Shown here: positions 1 through 8,775 of the stretch, piece by piece
Layout: each line of letters opens with the position of its first letter
Numbering within the stretch: position 1 is the first letter of the stretch
Origin: Desulforegulaceae bacterium
GTDB lineage: Bacteria > Desulfobacterota > Desulfobacteria > Desulfobacterales > JACKCP01
Assembly: GCA_034006035.1 (NCBI GenBank)
Contig: JAVETN010000008.1
Coordinates: 53,545 to 117,544 of the forward strand
DNA length: 64,000 bases
Direction: 5' to 3'
Program-made: the position numbers and the translations under genes
The notes under the pieces: model-generated
The model's input: only the letters and a program-made list of their open reading frames with translations
Database searches by the model: none
What the model was told of the DNA's origin: nothing

Positions 1-1
1 G

Positions 2-295
2 CTTCAAAGAATTTTTTTGGGTAAAATGTCAAGATGGGAAAATGGAGACAGGGTTTATTTTTGTCTCTTAAAAAATGAATTACTTGATGAATTTACCCAG
101 GATTATCTGGGACAAAATTCTTCAAACTTTGTAAGATATTGGAAAAAAGAAGTTTTTACAGGAAAAGGCTCAATGCCTCCTTTTTATGAAAAAGATGAAG
201 ATTTAATTCAATATGTATCCCAGAAAAAGGGAGCAATAGGCTTTGTTTCATCTGGTGCAAATACAGACAGTGTTAAAGTTATCAGTGTGAAATAA
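2..295 (+). CDS. PstS-like phosphate-type substrate-binding protein, C-terminal part
   Basis: The frame is open to the left edge, so only the last 97 or so residues are present and the true start lies outside the window. The visible part begins LQRIFLGKMSRWENGDRV and continues with FTGKGSMPP and GAIGFVSSG. These match the C-terminal lobe of small PBP-like proteins of the PstS superfamily, which typically read IFLGK..W.dG, then FTG+G..PP, then GAIGYV. Such proteins bind phosphate or a related oxyanion in the periplasm. The porin-like gene follows 31 bases downstream, so the two are probably co-transcribed as a binding protein and outer-membrane channel pair. The internal TTG at 17 is not needed as a start. 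Confidence 0.75.
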   Translation, partial: LQRIFLGKMSRWENGDRVYFCLLKNELLDEFTQDYLGQNSSNFVRYWKKEVFTGKGSMPPFYEKDEDLIQYVSQKKGAIGFVSSGANTDSVKVISVK

Positions 296-326
296 TTTTG
301 TAAGAAATTTTTTAAGGAGGTAAGCA

Positions 327-1592
327 ATGAAAAAATATATTAAATATTTGCTGGCAATTTGCATTGTATTTACAGCTTTTTCTGTGTCTGCAGTTGAGTT
401 TGGTGATATTTCAATGGGAAGTAATGTTGAAATTCATGGCTTTATTTCTCAGGGTTATATGCAGTCCAGTCATAATAATTTTTTTGGTGAAACTGATGAT
501 GGAACAGCAGAATTTTCTGAGGTAGGATTTAACCTTGGTACTGATTTAGGTGATAATCTTCGTTTAGGTATTCAGATTTTTTCAAGAAAACTTGGTGAGT
601 TTGGAAAAGGTGAAGTTGAAATAGACTGGGCCTATGGTGACTATAGGTATAAAGACTGGCTTGGTATCCGTGCAGGTAAAATGAAGCTCCCCCACGGACT
701 TCATAATACAACAAGAGATATTGACTTTTTAAGAACAAATATTTTTTTACCCCAGTCTGTATATAATGAAGCCTGGAGAGATTCAGTTGCAGCAATTCAA
801 GGTGGAGAAGTTTATGGTGATATCTACCTTGGAAAAGCTGGAAACTTTTCATATCAGTTCCAGGGGGGGATTTGTGAATTTGATGTAGATTCAGGAGTTG
901 TTACTACCACAAAAGATCAATTAAAACTTAAGGGGATGGATTTTGATATTAAAGACTCAACCTCTCATTATGGAGCAGCTACTGGTTTGGTTTGGTCAGC
1001 TCCTGTTGATGGATTAAAGTTTTCCTTAACTGGATGGGTGGTAAATTTCACACTTAAGGGCGAGACAACTGTCGTTTCAGATGAGACGCTTAAGTTTGAA
1101 ATGGAAATGGAAACAAAATCAAGACAATGGACTGGTTCAATTCAATATGAAATAGGGGATTTTATAATTTCAGGGGAATATTCAAGAAATTATTATGATT
1201 TCTGGAGTGAAGCCGATAAAATTGGAAATTCTCATGATAAATTGGAAACAGAAGGTTATTATGGAGCTGTTTCATATAGATTTACAGACTGGATGGAAAT
1301 AGGGACCTATTATTCAGTATATTATGCTGATATAGATGATAAGGACGGAAAGTCGAATACAATAGATTCTAATCCTAGTAAAGCAGCTGGTTACAAAGAT
1401 CATGATGCATGGCTAAAAGATCTTTGTCTTTCCTTTAAATTTGATCTTTCAGACAACTGGGTATTAAAAGTTGAAGGTCATAAAATGGACGGTGCTGCTA
1501 TTTTGATGAAAGGAATAAATACTTTTGACGGTAAGCTTCAGACAGAACAAGATTGGTATCTTGGAGCTGCTAAATTAACATTCAGTTTCTAA
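327..1592 (+). CDS. Outer-membrane beta-barrel porin-like protein
   Basis: A 421-residue exported protein. Residues 1-22 form a clean signal peptide ending SVSA/VEFGD. The rest alternates polar and aromatic residues as in beta-strands and closes with KLTFSF, a C-terminal Phe typical of BAM-inserted barrels. The segment LGIRAGKMKLPHGL followed by NEAWRDS resembles the strand and constriction-loop region of phosphate-selective (OprO/OprP-like) and related Gram-negative porins. A strong Shine-Dalgarno (aaggaggt) sits just before the ATG, and a rho-independent terminator follows. The porin call rests on architecture. Substrate is unknown, though the PstS-like gene upstream makes an anion plausible. 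Confidence 0.7.
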   Translation: MKKYIKYLLAICIVFTAFSVSAVEFGDISMGSNVEIHGFISQGYMQSSHNNFFGETDDGTAEFSEVGFNLGTDLGDNLRLGIQIFSRKLGEFGKGEVEIDWAYGDYRYKDWLGIRAGKMKLPHGLHNTTRDIDFLRTNIFLPQSVYNEAWRDSVAAIQGGEVYGDIYLGKAGNFSYQFQGGICEFDVDSGVVTTTKDQLKLKGMDFDIKDSTSHYGAATGLVWSAPVDGLKFSLTGWVVNFTLKGETTVVSDETLKFEMEMETKSRQWTGSIQYEIGDFIISGEYSRNYYDFWSEADKIGNSHDKLETEGYYGAVSYRFTDWMEIGTYYSVYYADIDDKDGKSNTIDSNPSKAAGYKDHDAWLKDLCLSFKFDLSDNWVLKVEGHKMDGAAILMKGINTFDGKLQTEQDWYLGAAKLTFSF

Positions 1593-1602
1593 AAAATCAT
1601 AT

Positions 1603-1634
1603 AAATCCGCTGAGTTTTTCAGCGGATTTTTTTT
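1603..1634 (+). terminator. Rho-independent terminator after the porin gene
   Basis: A perfect 11-bp stem (AAATCCGCTGA / TCAGCGGATTT) with a 5-nt loop runs into eight T residues. It separates the binding protein/porin pair from the next operon. Confidence 0.9.
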
Positions 1635-1654
1635 AAGCTGCTGGAGGTGGATTA

Positions 1655-2836
1655 ATGAATAAGCTCATTAAAGTTTTTATGGGCGGTTTAATTTTTTGTT
1701 TTATTTTCATATCAACTTCATTTTCAATCCCTGTAAATTCAAATTCTGAAATCGGAAAAGCTCTTGATTTAACTGAAGCTCAGCTTGAAAAAGCTTTAAG
1801 TGAAATTGATAAGGCACTTGATGTTGTTTCAAAAAATGAAGAAAAAAAGAAAAGAAAAATAAGTTTTTTAGACCCTGTAAAAGTTTTTGATTTATGTGAC
1901 AAATACTCAATGATTGCATATAAATCAAAGTATGAATCAGGAGAAGATGCAATTGTTGGTTTTTTGGTAATTAAAAATGATGAAGGCATTGAAATACATA
2001 GTTCTGTTCCACATTTGATCTGGAGGGGCAGTGCAAATATAAACTCTTTTAATTCAATAACTGATGATGTTTTATGTAAATATTTTAGAGATTATGGAAT
2101 AAAAGATGTTTACCCAATTTACTCACAAATAAAACTTCGAGAAAAAATCAATTTAAAAGCAGATAAAAACCATACACATAGCGGCAATGATATAGTGGAG
2201 GGAATTATCAATGAAAAATTTATTGATGATTCAATAACAAGGGATTCTGAACTTGAAGAAGCTTTATCTAAAAAAGCTGATATTGCTATGATTGTAAGTT
2301 TAAGACAAGGTGATAAATCAGCAAGTGTGGATTCAGCTATAGTAAATCAGCTTCAGTCAAGAATAGCCCAGCTGGAAAAACAAATAGAAAAGCTAAATCT
2401 TATTTTAAGCGGTGTTGTTAGAAAAGATAATGAGATTTTTTTTAACAATGTAAATATCCATCTTGTTAATGGACTGGGTAAAACCGAATCTTCAAATTCA
2501 ACAGGTAATTTAATAGTTGGCTATAATGAAAAAGGTAATATTTCTGGCTCCCATAATATAGTTGCAGGAACTTCAGTTAAAGCCAGCTCCTATGGAGGCT
2601 TGGTTACAGGTAAAAACAATAGTGTATCAAAACCCTATTCTGTGGCTGCAGGAGGAAACAATAACAAAGTAAGCGGTAATTTTGGAGTAGCAATAGGTGG
2701 CAGCTCAAATACTGCCTCAGGTATATATTCCACTGTGGCTGGCGGAGAAAAAAATAATGCAAAAGGCGATTTTTCAATAATTGCAGGTGGAAAAAATAGA
2801 AGTGTAGTAAATGAAAATCCTCATTTTATTCAATAG
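1655..2836 (+). CDS. Secreted adhesin-head-like protein (YadA/Hia-type head repeats)
   Basis: A 393-residue protein with an N-terminal signal peptide (residues 1-24). The middle carries a tail-fibre-like motif (HTHSGNDIVEG.I.) and a coiled coil at about residues 205-250. The last 120 residues are about 14-residue turns of the type VAAGGNNNKVSGNFG, AIGGSSNTASGIYS, VAGGEKNNAKGDFS. These are the left-handed beta-roll repeats of trimeric autotransporter heads. No C-terminal YadA membrane anchor is present, so it is either secreted or held by a partner. It has a good RBS (ctggaggtgg) and is the first gene of a tight three-gene run with the caspase/PEGA/FGE gene and the transglycosylase. The biological role is not known. 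Confidence 0.6.
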   Translation: MNKLIKVFMGGLIFCFIFISTSFSIPVNSNSEIGKALDLTEAQLEKALSEIDKALDVVSKNEEKKKRKISFLDPVKVFDLCDKYSMIAYKSKYESGEDAIVGFLVIKNDEGIEIHSSVPHLIWRGSANINSFNSITDDVLCKYFRDYGIKDVYPIYSQIKLREKINLKADKNHTHSGNDIVEGIINEKFIDDSITRDSELEEALSKKADIAMIVSLRQGDKSASVDSAIVNQLQSRIAQLEKQIEKLNLILSGVVRKDNEIFFNNVNIHLVNGLGKTESSNSTGNLIVGYNEKGNISGSHNIVAGTSVKASSYGGLVTGKNNSVSKPYSVAAGGNNNKVSGNFGVAIGGSSNTASGIYSTVAGGEKNNAKGDFSIIAGGKNRSVVNENPHFIQ

Positions 2837-2865
2837 GATTTTTCTTTAGTTCTGGGGGAAAGTTT

Positions 2866-4902
2866 ATGAAAAGCTGTAAATATCTTTTAATTATTTTTTT
2901 TCTAATTTATTCCTCTTTAGTCAGTGCTGGGGAGTACCATGCTTTTTTAATTGGAGTTGATAATTATCATGATTCCATGATCAAAGGACCTGGGACAGCA
3001 GCAAATGATGCCAAAGGACTTGGGGAGGTTTTAAACAAAAAATATGGGTTTAAAACAAAAGTTTATTCAGGAGAAAAAGCAACTAAAAAAAACATCTTGA
3101 ATAAACTTGATAATTATTCAAAAACACTTTCAAAAAAAGATACTCTTTTTATTTATTTCAGCGGTAAAACCGAATATGATGCTTTTAGCAATGATTCATG
3201 GTGGATTCCCTATGATGCTTTTTATGGAGATACCTTATCATATATTGATTATTCAAAAGCTTCAGAAATTTTAAAAAAAATAAAATCAAATACTTTAATT
3301 GCAACAAATTCATCTCTTCCTCAAAACTATCCTTCGTATAGATATGGTAACTCTTATTCAGACTCAGGACTTGGAATTAAATTGATTTTAAATTCATCTG
3401 GAAATCAATCAGCTTCTTCTATTTCCCCGGAGTTCAGCATCTTTGGTTATTCTTTGATTCAAGCTTTAAAAGATTCAGATACAAAAGAAGTTTCTGTGCG
3501 TTCTTTATCAGAAACTGCAAGTAAAAATTCATCTGCCCAGGGGCTTAAGCTTGAATTAAAAGTTCTTGGTATTTCTCCTGTACAAAAAGGAGAAATCAAA
3601 TTTGCCAATTTCTCTTATAAAAATCAAAAGGATCAGGTTCCTTTAAAAAAAGAGAAAATCAAATCTCAGGAGAAAAAACCTTCAGTTATAAATATTTTCA
3701 CAAATCCAGGTGAGGCAAGTCTTTTTATAGATAATAAATTCAAAGGTAAAACTCCTGTTGAAAACCTTATTCTTCAACCTGGCTCATACAATTTAAAATT
3801 ATCTAAGAAAGGTTATAAGGAAAAGATTGAAAATTTAAAAATTGATGAAAACAGAGACAAAAAACTAGAGTTTTTTCTTGATAAACTTATACCTGAAAAA
3901 GGAAGCCTTAGTATCAACCTAATTCCAGATACAGGCTCAATTAAATTTAAAAACAAGGAGATTAAATACAAAAACAAAATAAAACTTGATCCAGGTAAAT
4001 ATGAGCTTGTTTTGTCTTCTCCTTTTTATTTGGAAAAAAGTATAAAAGTTGAAATTTTGGAAGGACAAAATCTTGAAATTGATGAAAAACTTTCTCCTTT
4101 AATGAATTTTACAAATTCCATTTCCCAAAAATTTGTAAGAATAACAAAGGGCGAGTTTCAAATGGGTACTCCAGACAATGAACTTAGAAGAGATCCAGAT
4201 GAAAATATTTTTGAGGTTAAAATCTCAAAAGATTTTTTTATAATGGAAAAGGAAGTCAGTCTAGGGGATTGGAAAAAATTTATTGAAGAAACAAATTATA
4301 AAACAGATTCTGAAAAAGAGGGCGGAGCTTTGGTTTGGATCGGATATAAATGGGATAAAAGCTGGAAATATTCATGGAAAAATCCTGGATTTGATCAAAC
4401 GGACAAAGAGCCTGTAACCTGTGTCAGCTATAACGACGCTGCTGAATTTGCCAAATGGGTTTCTCAAAAAGAAAACTTAAATTATTCACTTCCAACAGAA
4501 GCTCAGTGGGAATATAGTTGCCGAGGCGGGAGCCAATCAACCTTTGCCTATGGAAATTGTCTTTTGGATACCCAGGCTAATTTTGCAGCAAATTCAAAAA
4601 GAGGGAATTGTCCTGAAGGTAAAAACAGAAACAGAACAATTGAAACCGGAAAACTTCTTCCAAATAAATTTGGACTTTATGATATTCACGGAAATGTAAT
4701 GGAGTGGTGTCTTGATTTTTACTCTGAATATCCAAAAGGAAAAGTTGTTAATCCCTCAGGGCCGGCCACAGGTAAATTTAAAGTGGTAAGGGGCTGTGGA
4801 TGGGAAACTGATATAAATAATTGCAGGGCAGGTAATAGATTTACTGAAAAGCAAAATACCTCTAAAAACAATCTAGGGTTCAGATTGGTTCTTCACCCAT
4901 AA
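2866..4902 (+). CDS. Degenerate caspase-like / PEGA / FGE-sulfatase domain fusion, exported
   Basis: A 678-residue exported protein with four parts. (1) A signal peptide, residues 1-21. (2) A peptidase C14 (caspase/metacaspase) fold, about 22-245, opening AFLIGVDNY and containing IYFSG. The expected catalytic His after IYFSG is Lys101, and the expected D-x-C-x-G loop reads LIATNSSL without Cys, so it should be proteolytically dead. (3) Two PEGA repeats, about 272-340 and 345-410, with GEASLFIDNKFKGKTPVENL in the first. (4) A SUMF1/FGE-type domain, about 420-678, with GEFQMG, LPTEAQWEYSCRGG, YDIHGNVMEW and LGFRL. One Cys of the usual FGE pair (in NNCRAGNRF) is kept; I do not see the other, so formylglycine-forming activity is doubtful. 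It sits 29 bases after the adhesin-like gene and 16 bases before the transglycosylase. Confidence 0.75.
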   Translation: MKSCKYLLIIFFLIYSSLVSAGEYHAFLIGVDNYHDSMIKGPGTAANDAKGLGEVLNKKYGFKTKVYSGEKATKKNILNKLDNYSKTLSKKDTLFIYFSGKTEYDAFSNDSWWIPYDAFYGDTLSYIDYSKASEILKKIKSNTLIATNSSLPQNYPSYRYGNSYSDSGLGIKLILNSSGNQSASSISPEFSIFGYSLIQALKDSDTKEVSVRSLSETASKNSSAQGLKLELKVLGISPVQKGEIKFANFSYKNQKDQVPLKKEKIKSQEKKPSVINIFTNPGEASLFIDNKFKGKTPVENLILQPGSYNLKLSKKGYKEKIENLKIDENRDKKLEFFLDKLIPEKGSLSINLIPDTGSIKFKNKEIKYKNKIKLDPGKYELVLSSPFYLEKSIKVEILEGQNLEIDEKLSPLMNFTNSISQKFVRITKGEFQMGTPDNELRRDPDENIFEVKISKDFFIMEKEVSLGDWKKFIEETNYKTDSEKEGGALVWIGYKWDKSWKYSWKNPGFDQTDKEPVTCVSYNDAAEFAKWVSQKENLNYSLPTEAQWEYSCRGGSQSTFAYGNCLLDTQANFAANSKRGNCPEGKNRNRTIETGKLLPNKFGLYDIHGNVMEWCLDFYSEYPKGKVVNPSGPATGKFKVVRGCGWETDINNCRAGNRFTEKQNTSKNNLGFRLVLHP

Positions 4903-4918
4903 ATCAGGAATAGAAATA

Positions 4919-6121
4919 ATGAAAAAAAAACTTATAATTTTACTTTTATTCTTATTACCGGCTTCAAATTTATTTTCTAAATCTTTTGATGAATTTAAAA
5001 AACTTTCAACTTCAGATTTCAAAACTTATTCTAAAGGTGTTGAAAAAGATTTTGATAAATATAAAAAAGAGATTGAGGAAGCTTTTAAAGAATATAAAAC
5101 AAAAGTTGCTAAGGTATGGGGAGAAAAAAATTCTGTTGTTTCTGATAAAAAGCAATATGTAAGTTATTTTAATAAATTAAGGGAAAGAAATATAATAGAT
5201 TTTGAAGAGGGCAGGGTTAAAATTGAAATTGTTTTATCTTCTGATCAAAAAAATGACAAAAATATAAAGAGCAAATTAAAAGAGTCGCTTAAAAACGCTA
5301 TAATTCAAAAGCCTGATACCAGATCAATAACTGAAATATCAAAATCTCCAGATACAATTCAAAATGATAATTCTGATTGTCTTCTTAAAGATCAAATCAA
5401 GGATAAAAATGGCAATCCTGTTGACTTAGAGAATGCAGAGCTGTTTGCTTTGGAGGTTCTGGAACAAAATAAATTTGAATCAATTACAATAAAAGATGAT
5501 GAAAACAATGAAAAAACTATTGTTTCAATAGATTTTCCCCTTGCTGAAGATCACATAAAAAAAAGAGCTCTTAGATATATTGATTTTGTTATTCCTGAAG
5601 CTGAAAAAAGAAATATAGATCTTGAACTTATTTTTGCAATTATGGAAACTGAGAGTTCTTTTAATCCCCTGGCAAAATCTCCTATACCTGCTTTTGGGCT
5701 TATGCAGCTTGTACCTACGACTGCTGGAAGAGATTCGTTTCGGTTTATTTATAAAAAAGATCTGGCACCAAGTGATAAATTTCTTTATCAACCAAAAAAC
5801 AATATTGAGCTTGGCTCAGCCTATCTTTATATTTTGTTTAACAGGTATCTTGATGAAGTTGAAAATATGGACTCAAGACTTTGGTGTGTTGTTGCTGCAT
5901 ATAATACTGGAATAGGCAATTTGTTTCAAACATTTGTCGGAGAATACTCTGAAACAAAATTTGGTACAAGACAGCTGTGGAAACTAACTGCTTTTAAAAA
6001 AATCAACGGGATGTCGCCCGATGAAGTTTACGATTATCTTTATGCCAATCTCCCTTACAAAGAAACTAGAAACTATATTGAAAGAGTTAAAACTAGGATG
6101 CCAAAATATAAAATAAATTAA
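4919..6121 (+). CDS. MltC-like lytic murein transglycosylase
   Basis: A 400-residue protein with a signal peptide ending around residue 20 and no lipobox Cys, unlike classical MltC. Residues 22-110 (SFDEFKKLS...DFDKYKKEIEEAF) match the N-terminal DUF3393 region of MltC. The C-terminal 190 residues form an SLT fold: ETESSFNP with catalytic Glu245, then FGLMQLVPTTAGRD, then AAYNTGIGN. The TTAGRDSFR segment is more like MltC than Slt70 or MltE. It would cleave the MurNAc-GlcNAc bond to make 1,6-anhydromuropeptides in the periplasm. It is the last gene of the surface operon, so it may open the wall for assembly of the upstream proteins; that is inference. Confidence 0.85.
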   Translation: MKKKLIILLLFLLPASNLFSKSFDEFKKLSTSDFKTYSKGVEKDFDKYKKEIEEAFKEYKTKVAKVWGEKNSVVSDKKQYVSYFNKLRERNIIDFEEGRVKIEIVLSSDQKNDKNIKSKLKESLKNAIIQKPDTRSITEISKSPDTIQNDNSDCLLKDQIKDKNGNPVDLENAELFALEVLEQNKFESITIKDDENNEKTIVSIDFPLAEDHIKKRALRYIDFVIPEAEKRNIDLELIFAIMETESSFNPLAKSPIPAFGLMQLVPTTAGRDSFRFIYKKDLAPSDKFLYQPKNNIELGSAYLYILFNRYLDEVENMDSRLWCVVAAYNTGIGNLFQTFVGEYSETKFGTRQLWKLTAFKKINGMSPDEVYDYLYANLPYKETRNYIERVKTRMPKYKIN

Positions 6122-6169
6122 AAATTTATTTTATTCCTGATATAGATCAAATTTCTTTTAAATTATTCA

Positions 6170-7342
6170 TTATAATGGAGAATATTTGTAAACATCTTTA
6201 AGTGAAATTATGGGTGAAAGGAATCCCCCTGGTCCAATCTGGGTAAAATAAGTTTTAACAGAACCTGTGGCTTTGTTTTCTTTAAAGTCAAATACAAAAC
6301 CTCCAAGATTTACTGAAGGCATTTCATGGGCTTTTTTAATAAAGCCTTCTCTTGTAATTGGTTCTTCGCAGTCTGAAAGAATTGTAGTCAGTGCTCTTGC
6401 AGAGATAAAGCCTTCAAATCCCTTGAATGAAGCAGTTTCTTCAGGATAAAATCTGGAAGATAATCTTTTGTAAAGATTGGTGATTTGATATCTTGTTTGG
6501 AAGGGAAAAGGAACAACCTGACTTACAATAACCCCAATTCCTTGATTCATAAGAAGTCCTGAAAGCTTTGACCCATCAACTTCAGAAGCTGCCATTATAA
6601 TTATGGAGGGGTTAAGTTTTCTAAGTTCTTTAATGAATAAAGCCGCAATTTCAGCTTCCGAGGCTATAATTACAGCATCTGGAAATCCAGAGTTTATTTT
6701 TTTTGCTGCAAATTTAAAGTCTGGATTTTTTGTTTGTACTGATGCTGATGAAAAAATTTTAAGATTTTTTTCTTCAAAGCTCCATTTGGCACCTTTATAA
6801 AAACTTTCTGCCCAATTGCTGTCTGAATAAAAAAAAGAGATTTTATTTTTTTTATTTTCAATAAGAAGATCAACCATACTAGCTGTTTCTCTTCCATAAT
6901 CTGGACGGGTAAAAAAAGCGTTTGGCTCAGAAAACTCATGGAGTTCAGTTGAACCGGTTGCGGCTCCAAAAAAGGCAAGCTTGTTTTTTTTGGAAAGCTC
7001 ATAGCTCTTCATAGCTGAATCATAACCCAGATAACCATAAAGAACCAAAATATCGTCAAGAATAAAGTTTTCAGTTATTTTTAAGGCTGTTTCTGAATTA
7101 CCTTTATCATCTTTTGTTATCAATTCTATTTGTTTTCCGTTTATACCTCCCCTTGAATTAATATAGTTAATCCAGGAAAGACTGCCTTTTTGAAATTCCT
7201 GTGCTGATTTTTCCATTTCACCAGTTAAAGGTAAAGATTGTCCTATTTTTATTGTTTCTGCAAAAATTTTTGGTGTTATGCTAAAACTTAAGATAAGCGG
7301 GAAAAGAACCAATAAAGTTTTTTTGAATAAATTGTTTCTCAT
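6170..7342 (-). CDS. Periplasmic Leu/Ile/Val-type (Peripla_BP_6) ligand-binding protein
   Basis: A 390-residue protein with a signal peptide (residues 1-28, cleavage near IFAE). It opens with IKIGQSLPLTGEM, the hallmark of type I periplasmic binding proteins of branched-chain amino acid and amide ABC transporters, followed by GGINGKQIELITKDDKG. The ATG has an AAGG Shine-Dalgarno. No livHMGF permease or ATPase genes are adjacent, so it is either an orphan that docks on a remote transporter or the ligand-binding partner of a sensor. The ligand cannot be told from sequence alone. Confidence 0.85.
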   Translation of the reverse strand: MRNNLFKKTLLVLFPLILSFSITPKIFAETIKIGQSLPLTGEMEKSAQEFQKGSLSWINYINSRGGINGKQIELITKDDKGNSETALKITENFILDDILVLYGYLGYDSAMKSYELSKKNKLAFFGAATGSTELHEFSEPNAFFTRPDYGRETASMVDLLIENKKNKISFFYSDSNWAESFYKGAKWSFEEKNLKIFSSASVQTKNPDFKFAAKKINSGFPDAVIIASEAEIAALFIKELRKLNPSIIIMAASEVDGSKLSGLLMNQGIGVIVSQVVPFPFQTRYQITNLYKRLSSRFYPEETASFKGFEGFISARALTTILSDCEEPITREGFIKKAHEMPSVNLGGFVFDFKENKATGSVKTYFTQIGPGGFLSPIISLKDVYKYSPL

Positions 7343-7547
7343 TTTAATCCTTAATTTGTCTGTAACTCAAAATAAAGTTATTTAACTTAGACAATAGCTT
7401 TGCTGGTTTAGGGGTTAAACTCAATCATCTCTTCGGCCATTGGCAGAAAAAGCTTACATTTTTTAATCTCAGTTATTATTTGATAAAGAACTTGATTTAG
7501 CAATGTCTCGATTCAATTAACCTTATATAAAATAAAGTTTTAAAAAT

Positions 7548-7573
7548 GGTCAACCTAAAGGTTAGCCTTTTTT
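7548..7573 (+). terminator. Possible terminator or attenuator hairpin
   Basis: GGTCAACC and GGTTAGCC pair with one mismatch and one G-T around a TAAA loop, followed by six T. No plus-strand gene ends just upstream, so it may act in the leader of the downstream operon or be fortuitous. Confidence 0.35.
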
Positions 7574-7632
7574 AAAATTTTATAAGTAATGGCTAAATTA
7601 GCTGACAATGGAATCCATAATGAACAACTACA

Positions 7633-7653
7633 ATCATTGTCTTGAACAATGAT
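7633..7653. promoter_or_regulatory. Perfect inverted repeat upstream of the roadblock gene
   Basis: ATCATTGT, CTTGA, ACAATGAT is an 8-bp perfect dyad with a 5-nt spacer, about 95 bases before the first gene of the GTPase cluster. There is no T-run, so an operator is more likely than a terminator. Confidence 0.35.
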
Positions 7654-7748
7654 ATTAAATGGGTTATAAAAATTGGTGCTTATATTTGATCGGAAAGTTT
7701 TGATTTGTTGGAAAAATATAAAACACATTTACCTTAAGGACAGATTTC

Positions 7749-8141
7749 ATGGAATTCACTTTGGACCTAGGAAAAAACCAAATAGATCAGATTGAAAAGG
7801 TTTTGAATGAAGAGTTGATTGAATTAGGGGTTACAAATGTCATTCTCCTTGATCTTGCCGGCAATGTCATTGTCAATCTTGATAATGGTAAAACAAACCA
7901 TGATGTTTATTCCCTGGCAGCTCTTGCAGCAGGAAACTTCGGGGCAGTAAGTGCAATGGCAAATCTTATTGGAGAACAGGAATTTTCCCTTTTATTCCAT
8001 AAAGGAGAGATTGAAAGCATACATTTTAGCAAGGTCACTCAGGACATGCTCTTGCTTACAATATTTGAGAAGTCAGTTTCTTTGGGTTTTCTCAGGCTTA
8101 AGGTAAGTGAAGCTGTGAAAAAAATAAAATCTTTGTTTTAA
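7749..8141 (+). CDS. Roadblock/LC7-domain protein (MglB-like)
   Basis: A 130-residue soluble protein. After a short N-terminal helix it has the roadblock pattern: VTNVILLDLAGNVIVNL (paired strands), then a helix rich in Ala (SLAALAAGNFGAVSAMANLIG), then FSLLFHKGEIESIHFSKV and DMLLLTIFE. MglB-type roadblock proteins are homodimeric GAPs for MglA-type GTPases. The gene directly downstream, 25 bases away, encodes such a GTPase, which supports that pairing. It could instead be a scaffold without GAP activity. Confidence 0.8.
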   Translation: MEFTLDLGKNQIDQIEKVLNEELIELGVTNVILLDLAGNVIVNLDNGKTNHDVYSLAALAAGNFGAVSAMANLIGEQEFSLLFHKGEIESIHFSKVTQDMLLLTIFEKSVSLGFLRLKVSEAVKKIKSLF

Positions 8142-8166
8142 TTTAATTTTACCCGGAGGAACTAAA

Positions 8167-8775
8167 TTGGCTTTAATAAATCCTAAGAAAAAAGAAGTGC
8201 AGGTTAAAATAGTTTATTACGGACCAGGAAGGTGTGGTAAAACTACAAATCTTGAATTCATAAACAATAAATTTAAAAAAAGAATCCAAAATGAAATGGT
8301 CACCATAAAAACTTATGGAGACAGAACTCTTTTTTTTGACTTTTTACCTTTAGATATAGGTACTATTTCAGGGCATAATATTAAGGTTCAGTTTTATACA
8401 GTTCCAGGTCAGGTTAAATATAATGCTACCCGAAAACTTGTTTTAAGAGGGGTAGATGGGATTGTTTTTGTAGCTGATTCAATGGCTTTGAGAAGAGATA
8501 TGAATATGCGCTCACTAAAAAATCTACATGAAAATTTATTGTCATTTAATAAAGATATAAGGAAAATTCCCCTTGTTATGCAATTTAATAAAAGAGATCT
8601 TGGGGAGCAGGGTATTGAGCTTTTAGATATTGAAACAATGAATAATGATCTTAATAAAGTTATAAAAGCTCCTTACTTAGGTGCCAGTGCAATATCAGGG
8701 GAAAATGTGGCATTAACAATGAAAAAAATAATTTCTCTTACAATCTCTTCATTAAAGAAAAAACTGGAGGCCTAG
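8167..8775 (+). CDS. mglA: MglA-like small Ras-family GTPase
   Basis: A 202-residue GTPase starting at TTG 8167, which has the strong Shine-Dalgarno CCGGAGGA at ideal spacing. G1 is GPGRCGKT (19-26). The YGDRTLFFDFLPLD block (50-63) and FYTVPGQ (76-82) are MglA hallmarks, including Val-Pro-Gly in place of the usual D-x-x-G of G3. NKRD (141-144) is G4 and GASAISGENV supplies G5. In Myxococcus and Thermus, MglA-GTP marks the leading pole and controls type IV pili and gliding motility. The roadblock gene upstream and PilB-type ATPase downstream point to the same kind of job. It is slightly longer than typical MglA because of its N-terminus. Confidence 0.9.
   Translation: MALINPKKKEVQVKIVYYGPGRCGKTTNLEFINNKFKKRIQNEMVTIKTYGDRTLFFDFLPLDIGTISGHNIKVQFYTVPGQVKYNATRKLVLRGVDGIVFVADSMALRRDMNMRSLKNLHENLLSFNKDIRKIPLVMQFNKRDLGEQGIELLDIETMNNDLNKVIKAPYLGASAISGENVALTMKKIISLTISSLKKKLEA

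Larger units (their letters stand above)
7343..7748. other. 406-bp divergent intergenic region
   Basis: This non-coding stretch lies between the Liv-type gene (minus) and the roadblock gene (plus), so it must hold promoters for both. I see no convincing pair of -35 and -10 boxes. It contains two clear inverted repeats, listed separately at 7548-7573 and 7633-7653. Both lie in what would be the leader of the roadblock/GTPase operon. Confidence 0.6.
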
